Assembly: GCA_001766655.1 (NCBI GenBank)
Contig: MJCC01000004.1
Coordinates: forward strand, 1,138,490-1,170,767
Source: Phytomonas francai
Taxonomy: Eukaryota > Euglenozoa > Kinetoplastea > Trypanosomatida > Trypanosomatidae
Length of the DNA: 32,278 bases
Direction: 5' to 3'
The notes beneath the pieces are model-generated. The model had not been told where the DNA came from. It did no database searches and saw nothing but the letters and a program-made list of their open reading frames with translations. Both the position numbers and the translations under genes were made by a program. Positions 17,283 to 26,457 of the stretch are shown here, piece by piece. How positions within the stretch are numbered: position 1 is the stretch's first letter; the number at the start of each line of letters is the position of its first letter.

Positions 17283-17612
17283 CCTTTCAATTTGGGGGGA
17301 AGAGTGATAACTGTGCGCGTGTGGCATTTGGAGTAAGAGGGGGTTCTATATTACTGTCAGAGTTGCGTGGGGGGGGAGTACATTATTTCATAAAGGGATT
17401 TTCAGAAAGTTTCCATTTTGTGGATCGGCTATATTCAAAAATATCTATACTTCCTCTTCTCATAGTACCGACATAATTCATTCTGTAATGATTACGTACC
17501 GAAGAGAGTGTTTTCACAATATGGTACATACCCTTTCCTCTTTAATTCTCATATGCTTGCATCCTATCATTTCTCCCATGTTATACAAGGAAAGAAACAC
17601 CAGAGCACGCTC
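17283..17612. other. Spacer and 5' UTR before the tubulin cofactor C gene
   Basis: A G run at about 17370-17376 and AT-rich sequence are present. The only clear signal is the pyrimidine tract at 17531-17577 described separately. No gene is seen. Confidence 0.5.
17531..17589 (+). promoter_or_regulatory. Predicted trans-splice acceptor that decides the TBCC start
   Basis: Pyrimidine-rich sequence from 17531 to 17577 has no AG until 17588-17589 (ATACAAG). A messenger spliced there would exclude the in-frame ATG at 17553 and start translation at 17613, leaving a 5' UTR of about 23 bases. Confidence 0.5.
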
Positions 17613-18581
17613 ATGGAGGAAAAATTTTTGAAGTCTAGGCAAGAGCGCCAGGAAAATATTGCCAATCGTGCAGGAGACACCTCGGAGCTGGTACAACTTC
17701 GTCAGCAGTTCAGCAATGAATTCGCTAAAAATGAAAAAGAGGTAGACGACAAAATAAATCAAGACTCCCTCGAGGATGCGCAGAAAACTCTGAATCACAT
17801 GAAAGTTCTCGTACAGGATGCTTCTAACAGCGTATCGCTTACTGTGCATGATATGTGCAAAGCGAATGCCATTATTTCACGATTACAGCAAACGTTGGAT
17901 GAGCACCGCGGATTATCTTCAGAAAGTCGCAAGTTTAGGTTCAGAAAAATAAGCAAGTCCTCTAAAGTAGTGGCTGAGGCTAAGAATGATCTGAATCAAT
18001 CGAAGGGTATACCCACTAATGCGTCTACGATGGCTATTAGCTGTGATAGAACAGGAACTATGCCAATTAACACAAATCAAACTGTTTACGGTCACGAAAA
18101 AGACACAACATTGTTTGTACCGCATGCAAAAGCTGCATTTATAAACGATTGCGTGGGTTGCACGGTTCTAGTTCAGCCCATCGCGGGCTCCGTGTTCGTC
18201 TCGGACTGCGCTAACTGCACACTGTATGTTGCTTGCCATCAACTGCGCCTAAAAAACTGCCATGACGTTGATGTTTACGTGTGCTGTGCCTCCATACCCA
18301 TTATTGAGCGATGTGATGGGATGCGCTTTGGGCCGTATTACTGCTGGAGCGGACTACTAAAGTCCACGCTGCATGGTGATCTTATGTACGATAGCCATAT
18401 AAAATGGGTACGTGATGTAGGAGAGATACAAAATCCAGAATGCATTGAAATCTCATTTAAAAATGTCGACGACTTTCAGTGGCTGAAAAGGTCCCCAAGC
18501 CCGCATTGGCGTGTACTCGATGCGAAGGAAATGAAAGAGGAACACACCGTGTTTCAGACACCTAAATCGGAAACCGGTTGA
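17613..18581 (+). CDS. TBCC: Tubulin-binding cofactor C
   Basis: Cofactor C joins the cofactor D/E-tubulin complex and triggers GTP hydrolysis on beta-tubulin, releasing assembly-ready heterodimers. The 322-residue product has the N-terminal charged helical region (EEKFLKSRQERQE, then a segment to about residue 110) and a C-terminal TBCC beta-helix domain from about residue 155: FINDCVGCTVLVQPIAG, SVFVSDCANC, ACHQLRLKNC and PIIERCDGMRFGPY. R212 in HQLR matches the arginine needed for GTPase activation. The end (VDDFQWLKRSPSPHW) matches genuine cofactor C and not RP2. The open frame reaches back to a GTG at 17508 and an ATG at 17553, but both precede the likely splice acceptor, so ATG 17613 is chosen. 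The flagellate lifestyle makes high tubulin demand expected. Confidence 0.93.
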   Translation: MEEKFLKSRQERQENIANRAGDTSELVQLRQQFSNEFAKNEKEVDDKINQDSLEDAQKTLNHMKVLVQDASNSVSLTVHDMCKANAIISRLQQTLDEHRGLSSESRKFRFRKISKSSKVVAEAKNDLNQSKGIPTNASTMAISCDRTGTMPINTNQTVYGHEKDTTLFVPHAKAAFINDCVGCTVLVQPIAGSVFVSDCANCTLYVACHQLRLKNCHDVDVYVCCASIPIIERCDGMRFGPYYCWSGLLKSTLHGDLMYDSHIKWVRDVGEIQNPECIEISFKNVDDFQWLKRSPSPHWRVLDAKEMKEEHTVFQTPKSETG

Positions 18582-18910
18582 CGTCTGCTTCGTCATATGA
18601 GTGTCTTATTTGCTAAAACATGACCATTTGTGCATGCAAAAAAAAAAAAAAAGAACAAGAAAGCCAGCTACAAAAATGAGCGAAACAAGTTTGGCACTAA
18701 AGGGAAATATTATAGAAAAAAACTTCACTTCTATAGTTGTTCTTTTTGTTGTTTTGTCTATTTTATTTTGTGGGCTAGGCACACCAAACAACCGAACAGA
18801 CTGAACAGGACTAAACCCTTATACCTAACAAAGAAGCCTCACACACGCACAGAACAACAAACACGAAGATATTGAATCACAAATAAAGTTAGCATTTCGG
18901 AAAAAAATCG
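18582..18910. other. Spacer with A run and splice signal for the ArfGAP gene
   Basis: An A-run near 18638-18652 and a pyrimidine-rich tract at 18739-18770 followed by AG at 18777-18778 are present; the latter would give a 5' UTR of about 130 bases. Short frames on both strands across the A-run are low-complexity and not credible genes. Confidence 0.5.
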
Positions 18911-20092
18911 ATGAAATTAAACCAACTTAAGGCAGAACGGAGCAAGGATAAGCTACGTCAGCTAGTCCAGAAGGACGGAAACAAGTCATGCTTTGACTGC
19001 GGCGTTCGGGGTCCCTTGTACGTGGTAACAGACTTTCACATTTTTGTTTGTTCTATATGTAGCTCCGCGCATCGCTCTTTTCAGCACAAGGTAAAGGGCA
19101 TCTCAGTGTGCACGTTTTCGGACAAAGAAATGGCTGAGGTAGAAATCGGTGGCAATGATGTTGCTTCAAAAATATGGCTCGCACATTTCAAAGGCACCAA
19201 ACCCCGCTCTGGGGATATCCACGCAATTCAAGACTTCGTTAAGAGCGCGTTCGTCAAGGAGTTGTATGTTGATAAGGCAAAAAAGGAAGAATTCGAAAAG
19301 AATATCCAATACGAGATGAACCCCAAAACAAATCCACGCGAGACAACAGAAGCACCAAAGCGAATGGACCCACCATCTGCACAAATCAATGCAGCAACCC
19401 CACAAACTGGATCCCCTGTACATGTTGTGACTTCTACTCAGCAACAGCAGCCTCAGCCTCCACAAGTCGACCTTTTCAGCGGCTTGCTTGCAGAACCGGG
19501 TCTTATGAGTACGACTCGATCCGCTAGCAACCCCAAAGAACCCTCTAATGCTAAGCCATTGAACGACTTCCCTCAAGACCTTTTTTCTGTACCTCAAACA
19601 GCTCATTCATGTGAATTGGTACCCCAGCCCAGCTACATCGAGCCTTCTCCCCCTCTCCAGCAGCAGCAGCATTTGGCTGGAGCCCCTCACGCTATCCAAG
19701 GAAACGGTGTTGGTAATTTCCCCCATTACCCTACACAAAATATGCCGGATTTCTTTACTGCATCACATAACCCTGCGCGCGTTTCAATCACGCAAGCGAA
19801 CCTTTTCCAGCATCAAGATAACAACAGTAATTTTGATGCGAACAGCGCGTCTAGAATCGTACCTGTTGGACTACAACCACAGCCTCAGATGACTGGAAAC
19901 ACCGTGTCTCAATGGCCTTTCACTCAAACAAGTAGTTTCGATTTTTTCCACCCCACAAAAACGAATTTATTGAGCCCTAATATCTCCTCAGCACCAGCGA
20001 TGACGACTCATCAACCTGTAAAAAAAATGGTCACGGAGATGTGTACAGATGATAAAGCATTTGCTTCATTGGATCCGTTTGGAATGAAGTAA
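18911..20092 (+). CDS. ArfGAP-domain protein, AGFG-like, with clathrin-adaptor motifs
   Basis: ArfGAPs speed GTP hydrolysis by Arf in vesicle traffic. The 393-residue product has the ArfGAP zinc finger C27-X2-C30-X16-C47-X2-C50 and arginine finger R55 (AHRS). The RGPLYVV, HKVKGISVCTF and GNDVASKIWLAHF segments are closest to AGFG (HRB) proteins rather than to ArfGAP1 or SMAP. From about residue 140 the chain is disordered, rich in Pro, Gln and Asn, with poly-Gln patches. It carries repeated short motifs of the kind that bind adaptor ears and clathrin: DLFSGL, DLFSVP, PDFF, NLF, DFF and a C-terminal LDPFGMK. This suggests a role in clathrin-coated vesicles. ATG 18911 is the first start and precedes the domain by the usual 20-25 residues. 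Confidence 0.9.
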   Translation: MKLNQLKAERSKDKLRQLVQKDGNKSCFDCGVRGPLYVVTDFHIFVCSICSSAHRSFQHKVKGISVCTFSDKEMAEVEIGGNDVASKIWLAHFKGTKPRSGDIHAIQDFVKSAFVKELYVDKAKKEEFEKNIQYEMNPKTNPRETTEAPKRMDPPSAQINAATPQTGSPVHVVTSTQQQQPQPPQVDLFSGLLAEPGLMSTTRSASNPKEPSNAKPLNDFPQDLFSVPQTAHSCELVPQPSYIEPSPPLQQQQHLAGAPHAIQGNGVGNFPHYPTQNMPDFFTASHNPARVSITQANLFQHQDNNSNFDANSASRIVPVGLQPQPQMTGNTVSQWPFTQTSSFDFFHPTKTNLLSPNISSAPAMTTHQPVKKMVTEMCTDDKAFASLDPFGMK

Positions 20093-20326
20093 CTATTGTC
20101 GATTAGCAAATATCCTTATTGAAAGTCAAATATTTAACTCTTGTGCACATTTTTTATTTCTACCATATTTAACCTATTCATTTTTCAAGATTATCCATAT
20201 ATATCTCGCATTCTGTTGGAATGCACATCCTCAAATTTTTCTCCCCCTCCTTATTCTTTTTATCTGAAGTAAAATTCTGCTTTAAGTGGACCCCGAAACA
20301 CAAAATTTTACCTTTATTATTTTACC

Positions 20327-20998
20327 ATGAAAAACCCTAACACGCTGTGGGCACTCAACACCCTGATTAAAGTTGGAAATCAGCGAGCTAACGAGGTGCA
20401 CGCTACCCTTTCAACACGAGGACTTACCAATCTAGTGACGCCACATGCGTTCATGCACAGGCCCAACTTTCTCATTTCATCTTCGCAAAGCAAGAAGGTC
20501 AACATACAACGGGTTCTTCTGCTGCTCCCACGCCCTTCAGGACTAGTAGGAATCGAATTATGCAATCGCCGTTTCCCGTACAAACACGTTTCAAGTGGAA
20601 GCGGTCCACTGAAATCGCGCATGCTTAGTCAGTACATGGATGCCCGGGGCTTTTTGGTTATGGGACAAGTGCCCGGGCTAATTCAATACCCACAACTGAT
20701 ATTGCATACAAATCACCTTATTGCATACCAACTGAAAAGCAAAACAGCCTTTCCAGCGTATGCCCACAGCATACGAGAGCTGAGTTCTCTCAGTTCTGGA
20801 GTGGTAAGAACCCTTGATCCCCGGCAATGTGTGTTGTGCGAGAGATACTTTGAGTGGGATAATTGGCACGAGCTCATTCGAGAACCTGGTTGGGAAACCT
20901 TCGTAGCACAAGAGGGTGCTATCGAGAATGTAGTGCGTGGAGGCGTCGACATAGATGAGATATCTTTACTCGCTAGAAAAGTGAAGTTTTGTTCATAG
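20327..20998 (+). CDS. Hypothetical protein, 223 residues, with C168-V-L-C171 motif
   Basis: I do not recognise this protein. The N-terminal 45 residues are basic with few acidic residues (NTLIKVGNQRANEV, later HRPNF), which would suit mitochondrial import. The centre (IQRVLLLLPRPSGLVGIELCNR) is a beta-rich hydrophobic patch. A late segment, C168-V-L-C171 followed by WDNWHELIREPGWETF, contains a Cys pair plus His and Trp but not a complete standard zinc finger. Codon use is coding-like throughout, and the gene sits among well-spaced genes with its own spacer. A mitochondrial ribosomal or RNA-processing subunit specific to kinetoplastids is one possibility, by inference only. Confidence 0.7.
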   Translation: MKNPNTLWALNTLIKVGNQRANEVHATLSTRGLTNLVTPHAFMHRPNFLISSSQSKKVNIQRVLLLLPRPSGLVGIELCNRRFPYKHVSSGSGPLKSRMLSQYMDARGFLVMGQVPGLIQYPQLILHTNHLIAYQLKSKTAFPAYAHSIRELSSLSSGVVRTLDPRQCVLCERYFEWDNWHELIREPGWETFVAQEGAIENVVRGGVDIDEISLLARKVKFCS

Positions 20999-21414
20999 AT
21001 GCACAATCATAAATCACTAAATGCGGCATAGAGGACTTTTTGCTTTTACCTTTGAGATTTATCAATATCTTGAAAGGAATAAAAAGGCTATTAACTGATA
21101 GAAATTATTATCATAGATACATTTATTGGCATTTGTACAACAAAATCTGCAACAATTGCAATTTATACTCGATAGAGTAATATTATGTTAGCCTCTTTCC
21201 ATTCGTAATGACTCAGACAACAATTGCACGAGAGGGACTTTCTTTCCTTTTAAAAGTACAACTATTCATAAATTTTATATGTGTATTAGTAGACTCTAGC
21301 AAATAGAATCCGTGGATTGTTTTTCACAATTTGGCTACCTTTCACATACTAGAATAATAATGGTTCAAACTTCTCTTGCTCTTCCTTTTCTAACGAAGGT
21401 AGAGAAAACTTTAG
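20999..21414. other. AT-rich spacer before the cyclophilin gene
   Basis: Nothing gene-like is seen. Pyrimidine-rich sequence at 21371-21391 (TTCTCTTGCTCTTCCTTTTC) followed by AG at 21401-21402 is a reasonable trans-splice acceptor about 13 bases before ATG 21415. Confidence 0.5.
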
Positions 21415-22020
21415 ATGCTTCGGTTTAATCTACTGTTGCGTGCCACGAGACGCCATGGGAATGTCTTTATGGACATAACTATCGGCGGGAAAGATCCTAA
21501 GAGGGTATCCTTTGAACTATTTTACAAAAAGTGTCCTGTGGCTTCAGAGAATTTTTTAAAGTTATGCACGGGTGAAAATGTTCTTCCTGAGATACCGAGT
21601 CCAGAGGGCCTTGATAGCCCTTCGTTTGGTGACCAGTTCCTCCCCCAACTCACATACCGCGGTACTACTTTTCATCGGATATGTCGGGGCTATCTGGTAC
21701 AGGGAGGTGACTTAGTCAGTGATAGAGGCACAGACCAGCTTTCGATCTACGGTGAAACATTTGATGCCCCAAAAGAGGTTCAGGAATCGATATTCGACCG
21801 TAAAGGGTTATTAGGAACTGCTATAAGCGCCCCCCATCTCAATGGCTCGCAGTTTTTCATCTTGACTGCGAGTGGTGCTCCCCACCTCAACGGCACCTGT
21901 ATTTGTTTTGGACAAGTAGTCGATGGCTGGGATGTAATCGAGGCAATAGAAAACACCCCTATTCGGCCAGATGGATTTCCGAGCGAACGCATTGAAGTGA
22001 CACATTGCGGTGTCACGTGA
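21415..22020 (+). CDS. Cyclophilin-type peptidyl-prolyl isomerase, probably mitochondrial
   Basis: Cyclophilins catalyse proline cis-trans isomerisation in protein folding. The 201-residue product starts with a short basic, hydrophobic leader (MLRFNLLLRATRRH) typical of a mitochondrial presequence. The fold follows: FMDITIGG, FHRI with R88 (CypA Arg55), QGGD with Q96 (Gln63), NGSQFFI and GTCICFGQVVDGWDVIE. Compared with human CypA, Phe60 is Y93, Met61 is L94, Asn102 is I137, Trp121 is H157 and His126 is C162. The Trp change is of the kind that weakens cyclosporin binding, and the others may lower or shift activity. An insertion of about 20 residues lies at 56-78, between the CTGE and FHRI blocks. 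Catalytic Arg and Gln remain, so an active isomerase is still plausible. Confidence 0.93.
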   Translation: MLRFNLLLRATRRHGNVFMDITIGGKDPKRVSFELFYKKCPVASENFLKLCTGENVLPEIPSPEGLDSPSFGDQFLPQLTYRGTTFHRICRGYLVQGGDLVSDRGTDQLSIYGETFDAPKEVQESIFDRKGLLGTAISAPHLNGSQFFILTASGAPHLNGTCICFGQVVDGWDVIEAIENTPIRPDGFPSERIEVTHCGVT

Positions 22021-22273
22021 AGGTAAGCTACCCAAACCCAAGGGGTTATGATCAGCTGTCAAAACAAATAAGAACATTAATAATAGGAATCTCGAAAAAT
22101 TCAATTAGATGAGGGTGACTTTTGTCTTTCGTTCTATCTAGAAAGTGTTGGAGGGTACATTAGCTATTTCCTCTCCTCGGTTTTTGGTTTTCCAGGGGTA
22201 AGGTCGATTTAAGGGGGAAATCATCGTGTTATAGCATATATTACAAAGTGGATCCTCGAAATAGAATTAAGAA

Positions 22274-23935
22274 ATGTATGAAAACAACTTGAGCCAGGAA
22301 AATTGTCAAAGGTACTCCCCTGGAGTCCTTATTGGGAATTGGTTCGAAGAGATGTGTGTGGAAAGGGACAGGCTGAAATTATACCAAACTCGCAAGCAAA
22401 TGTCGGGCCCGCAGTCACCAGCTACGCTTCAATATCTCGAAACAGGCACATTTCTTTCCGGAAGATCATCCGGCCCGGTGCGATTTGGTGCCCCACTTCT
22501 CCTCCTCAATGCTCAAGCCAAATGCGCTCTCGCGCTTGACCTCTCACCTCTCATGATGACAAACCCGGAGAAAGCCCCGGTGACCGGAATGAAGAGTTGC
22601 CTGCCGCAACTGCGCTCTACGTGGGTTTTGGAACACTGTGCAGACGACAATAATGCTGCTTACAACAAAAGCTTTAAAGAGCCAATGGTCCTTCATTATG
22701 GACAACGCATTCGAATTTGCAATGAGTGTGCCAGTGAGAAGGGCTTTTACTATCTGCAATCACAGCTTGCCTCGGGTCGCTACTCATCGGAAAAACAAGT
22801 AGTGGTCGCTTCTATGAACGCTTGTGCAGATAATGTTTTTGTGGTATGCAGGCCGTGTGCAAAGCGTGAGGCCACACACGAAGGAGGAATTGTGAATATT
22901 GGCGATCCCATCGTGTTACTTCACTCAATTACTAATAGCCCTCTGCGCTGCAATAGCACCCTTCAGCGCACCAGTTATGGTATGGAGTACTTCATATCTT
23001 GCGGATATGCTACGACCAAGTACACGCGGGTGCGAGAGGCGGTCGCTGTCGACGGAGAGAACATATTTTACTTTTCATACGGTAGTACTGATGAGGGTTC
23101 AAAGGCAAAGACAACAAAACGGTTGGCTGCTACAATGGCGAGCGCCATGCCTATAACTTATGGTGACGAGGTTGATAGAATTATGAATCGTATCCGAGAG
23201 GGTGCTATTTACTACGGCGGACGCGTCGGCCTCCGTGCGATCTCACGCTCTCTGGGAGTGGCGTGCAATGAGCGCTGCGACACTTCCCTTAGTCGCACAC
23301 AGCTCGATGACTTCGTGAGTCGCCTCGGGGTCAAGTTGCGGTCTATTGAATTGGACGTAATCATGAAAAAATTCGACATTCAGGGCAACAACCTAATCCG
23401 TGTTCAGGACTTTCTTGCTGAACTTCGTGGCAATTTGAACACCGTACGGCTTCAGGCGGTTACGGAGGCTTATCAGAGACTTACCATAGAGGGGAAAGGA
23501 TCTGTGCAGTTCGAGCCCATGTATCGCCTATATTGTCACAACGCCTCACTTCATCCAGATCTGCAAGATGGTTTCATCACACGAGAGGAGGCCATATTTG
23601 ACTTTGAGAGCTCGTGGCCAGCGGCATTCAAACATAAATTGGGTACGGTAACGCTGGAAGAGTTTATTGACTACTACACGGATATTTCCCCGGCAACATT
23701 AGATGATGATCGCTTTGTTTTGATGTTACAAAACTGCTGGAAAATCCCTGAGACAAACACGTATCTCACGCAAAAATATCACTATTCAGTAAAAGTGACA
23801 CACAAAAATGGCACCACCGAAAGCATACCATTGCCAGCCTCCTGTCAAGTAGACCTTACAGACCGAGGAGCCCTCAAGTCCATGTTAATCCAGCATGGTG
23901 TACATGATATCCTGGATGTTTCTGTTTCCACGTGA
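22274..23935 (+). CDS. CFAP161-like and calcyphosine-like two-part flagellar protein
   Basis: The 553-residue product joins two recognisable parts. Residues about 14-290 begin YSPGVLIGNWFEE and continue through FGAPLLLLNAQ, GDPIVLLHSITN and similar beta-rich blocks, matching CFAP161, a microtubule inner protein of ciliary doublets. Residues about 300-500 (GGRVGLRAISRSLGV, LDDFVSRLGVKL, VTLEEFIDYYTDISP) follow the calcyphosine/CAPSL arrangement of EF-hands. Calcium loops look degraded: the best, starting D368-I-Q-G-N-N, ends in Asp instead of Glu, and the later ones lack several ligands, so the domain is probably structural. A C-terminal ubiquitin-like stretch (YHYSVKVTHKNGTTE onward) ends the protein. 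A place inside the axonemal doublet is the likely site. ATG 22274 is the first start. Confidence 0.8.
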   Translation: MYENNLSQENCQRYSPGVLIGNWFEEMCVERDRLKLYQTRKQMSGPQSPATLQYLETGTFLSGRSSGPVRFGAPLLLLNAQAKCALALDLSPLMMTNPEKAPVTGMKSCLPQLRSTWVLEHCADDNNAAYNKSFKEPMVLHYGQRIRICNECASEKGFYYLQSQLASGRYSSEKQVVVASMNACADNVFVVCRPCAKREATHEGGIVNIGDPIVLLHSITNSPLRCNSTLQRTSYGMEYFISCGYATTKYTRVREAVAVDGENIFYFSYGSTDEGSKAKTTKRLAATMASAMPITYGDEVDRIMNRIREGAIYYGGRVGLRAISRSLGVACNERCDTSLSRTQLDDFVSRLGVKLRSIELDVIMKKFDIQGNNLIRVQDFLAELRGNLNTVRLQAVTEAYQRLTIEGKGSVQFEPMYRLYCHNASLHPDLQDGFITREEAIFDFESSWPAAFKHKLGTVTLEEFIDYYTDISPATLDDDRFVLMLQNCWKIPETNTYLTQKYHYSVKVTHKNGTTESIPLPASCQVDLTDRGALKSMLIQHGVHDILDVSVST

Positions 23936-24345
23936 AACCCATTTCCCCATTCTCCTTTCCCAGACTTAAGCCGTTTGCAAACGGTTCAGGCAGCATGATG
24001 TATAATTCACTCAACGTATTCTCACAGTTCGATGTTTTACTGTTAGATTGTTGGACTCAGCAAAAACATTTAAAAAAGTAACTGTTTTTTAACTCCCTTT
24101 ATCCCCCTCTCTATAAGGAGGCAATAAAATTCAAGCAACCTTTTTATATATCTTTTATATGTGTGTTGCCTTCACTCTTTCGTTTTCCTTTCACACCAAA
24201 CCCGTTGAGCGCGGGTGAGGGGGATTACACAAAAAAAAAAAGTCGCGCACCGTTCAGCTTCATTTAGGTTTTCTTCACCTTTTGGGTTAGTGGGTGAAGA
24301 AAGCAGCATTACACTACAACGGGGGCAAATCTAATCCCCTTGCCC
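23936..24345. other. Spacer with splice signal before the TFIIH gene
   Basis: No gene is seen. Pyrimidine-rich sequence occurs at about 24170-24200, and a tract at 24268-24283 leads to AG at 24289-24290, giving a 5' UTR of about 55 bases. An A-run lies near 24231-24241. Confidence 0.5.
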
Positions 24346-25482
24346 ATGCATGTCTTTTTCAATCAAAATGAAGGTGTCGTTCAGATCAAGGGTGATCTGA
24401 TAACATTCAAACTAACTCATTCGACTGGGGACGACTCAGTGCGCTTCGCTGCCATTGAAGTCACACAGCTTCTTTGCTCTCGTAAGGATGAAAAGGTTGC
24501 TAAGTTGGTTGCGGCGGATCGAACTTATTTGATTCGATTCGATAATGGAGCTGCGCGGAGGGAGTTCATTGATGAGGTAGTGAAGGTACAGGCTCAAAAA
24601 AATCATACTGAAGAGGTACACAATGAGTGGATCACATCTACTCTTTGTGAAGTAGCGGTTGAAGTGGGCATACTGAATGAGAATGAGTTGCAAGAGATCT
24701 TGCGTGAAGAATCTCATCGAGGTGTGGTACAAACATTCGACGCTCTTGAGAGTTTAGTTGACCGCAACACCTTTCGTCTAAAACCCATCACTGAACAGAT
24801 GCAGAATGATGTATTCAGGCAGATTCCTGTTCTTGCCGTCATCTTTGAGAAGCATGTTGTGGATGAGGATACACGAAAAAGCTTTTGGGAAGATGTCGTC
24901 CGAAAGTACTTTTGCTTCTCACGCACCTTTTTAGATGAAGAGATTGGGAAAATCATGCAGGAAGCTGTCGAGACGACAGTTGAAACAAACAGCTCACTAC
25001 TTACCGCAGACGCATCCATTATCAATGCCTCATCAGAGAGCGCTCTACCAAAGAAAGTGATTGCATCCGAACAAAAGGCGAATCTAGAAGTAGACGATAT
25101 CGAAGAAATTATTAAGCATAGGAAACATGATTCACTTCATGCGGGGTCTATTTGTATGCATACCTTCAGCGCGAGCCAACCGCTCCCAATGTTGGTTTTC
25201 CCATCCACTAACGTCACCACAAACTTGCCGTCTTCGAAGATGGTATCCAGTACCTCCGAAAGGCCACAGGTGTACACTGGTCGGAGAATCAAAATGACGC
25301 TCCCCTCCGAGCCCACACGCAAGGAGGCACTGGAAACACTCCGAAAAATTTGGAAGAGTGAACCAATGCAGCGCAAGACCCTTCTGGATAACTATAAAAA
25401 TACGATAAAAGGGCAAACTGTAAGTTTTATAGAAGATGAATGCTTCAAACAGGTCGAAGCCCTTATTCGTTCAGGTAGTTAA
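24346..25482 (+). CDS. TFB1: TFIIH core subunit p62/Tfb1-like
   Basis: In TFIIH, p62/Tfb1 scaffolds the complex for transcription start and nucleotide excision repair. The 378-residue product starts with a divergent PH-like domain (about 1-85; FFNQNEGVVQIKGDLITF, then TYLIRFDNGAARREFIDEV). A BSD-like stretch follows near residues 150-195, with F180-W181 in FWEDVVRKYFCF, the Phe-Trp pair typical of BSD domains. The middle (about 215-310) is Ser/Thr-rich and likely disordered. The C-terminus (EALETLRKIWKSEPMQRKTLLDNY) is helical, as in Tfb1. It is shorter than yeast or human p62, in keeping with reduced trypanosomatid TFIIH, which is used at the spliced-leader RNA promoter. ATG 24346 is used; the frame reaches only a TTG two codons earlier. 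Another BSD-domain protein is the alternative. Confidence 0.65.
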   Translation: MHVFFNQNEGVVQIKGDLITFKLTHSTGDDSVRFAAIEVTQLLCSRKDEKVAKLVAADRTYLIRFDNGAARREFIDEVVKVQAQKNHTEEVHNEWITSTLCEVAVEVGILNENELQEILREESHRGVVQTFDALESLVDRNTFRLKPITEQMQNDVFRQIPVLAVIFEKHVVDEDTRKSFWEDVVRKYFCFSRTFLDEEIGKIMQEAVETTVETNSSLLTADASIINASSESALPKKVIASEQKANLEVDDIEEIIKHRKHDSLHAGSICMHTFSASQPLPMLVFPSTNVTTNLPSSKMVSSTSERPQVYTGRRIKMTLPSEPTRKEALETLRKIWKSEPMQRKTLLDNYKNTIKGQTVSFIEDECFKQVEALIRSGS

Positions 25483-25924
25483 AGATGATGGTTTTTTATC
25501 GCTTCTATCAAACGATTACTGCATGATACAGATTGATGCATTCACATACCATATTGTTTTTGAAGACAAGGGAGAATTCTCGTTTGAGACTTCATGAAAA
25601 ATCATTAATACTCCTTAGTGTTACTTGTCATTTAAGTGACGAATGAATGAAAATATATCATGAATTAAATGAACAAGCGTTATCCTTATTCGATCTGGTA
25701 GCAACAGCAACACGATGCTATTTAATAAAAAGGAAGGTAAATTCACTAATGTGCTTTTACTGAATCATTCTGAATTTCAAGAGGAACGAGTATATAAACA
25801 ATAAATGGATATGGTACGATAGAATAGTTGCACTAATAATCGAATGTTCTCTAGTCTTTATTTCATTTTTGAATGAACATCACAGTCAAAGGAGATCATT
25901 GCCAAAACACAAGCTTTTAACAAA
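25483..25924. other. AT-rich spacer
   Basis: No frame, repeat or clear structure was found. Short GAATGAATGAA-like direct repeats at about 25640-25652 are the only pattern. Confidence 0.5.
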
Positions 25925-26278
25925 ATGCTAGGCCTACTAAGTTTCTTATTTTGGGTATATGGTGTTGCAAGCTGGTGTATGTGTTTTTACGTGTTGTTTT
26001 CGTGTGGTGAAGGAATCCGCTGGTTTATCACCTTTAAAAACTACTTACTTATCTTTGGGGCGGTTAGCGCTGCAGCAGCCGCTCCTTTCGTAGTGATTCC
26101 CTCAACAAGCATCCTAATTGTCTTCACTGGTTGGTCTTTCTACGCTATGCTAGTAACTGAACATTGTAGACGATTCAAGCTGTGGCGAACGCACGTTATT
26201 CCAGTCAACATTCCGCTTTGTTGTATGCTTTTATGGGTAGCATATCGATATGATAATTTCACTATCGAAAATAATTAA
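25925..26278 (+). CDS. Small multi-pass membrane protein, 117 residues
   Basis: I do not recognise a family. The protein is mostly hydrophobic, with about four candidate membrane segments: near residues 3-26 (LSFLFWVYGVASW...), 38-58 (NYLLIFGAVSAAAAAPFVV), 60-78 (STSILIVFTGWSFYAML) and 90-107 (VIPVNIPLCCMLLWVAY). Basic residues cluster between the third and fourth segments (CRRFKLWRTH), suggesting that this loop faces the cytosol or matrix. The first segment could serve as a signal anchor. The tail is short and acidic (YDNFTIENN). Codon use and single clean ATG support a real gene. Possible roles include an ER or mitochondrial complex subunit, but nothing decides this. Confidence 0.65.
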   Translation: MLGLLSFLFWVYGVASWCMCFYVLFSCGEGIRWFITFKNYLLIFGAVSAAAAAPFVVIPSTSILIVFTGWSFYAMLVTEHCRRFKLWRTHVIPVNIPLCCMLLWVAYRYDNFTIENN

Positions 26279-26436
26279 AATTTCCTTAGTCCTACCTGTA
26301 AGTGATGTCATTAAACAGACCCACGTTAGTATGGTCAATCAGAAAAACATATGAATCAGAGAACATTCAACTCTAAATCAATTTTATGGCATGTAAGCTG
26401 CCAAGCTTGTCGAAAATGTCAGGCAAATGGCTTAGT

Positions 26437-26457
26437 TGTATTTTTTCCCTACGTCAG
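26437..26457 (+). promoter_or_regulatory. Predicted trans-splice acceptor that decides the V-ATPase E start
   Basis: The sequence GTATTTTTTCCCTACGTCAG, ending in AG at 26456-26457, has the tract-plus-AG form. It lies downstream of the in-frame ATG at 26386, so the first start in a messenger made here is 26542, after an 84-base 5' UTR. Confidence 0.45.

Noticed and set aside
17508..17612. 35-residue N-terminal extension on tubulin cofactor C
   Set aside because: It opens with GTG and covers the pyrimidine tract and acceptor AG at 17588-17589.
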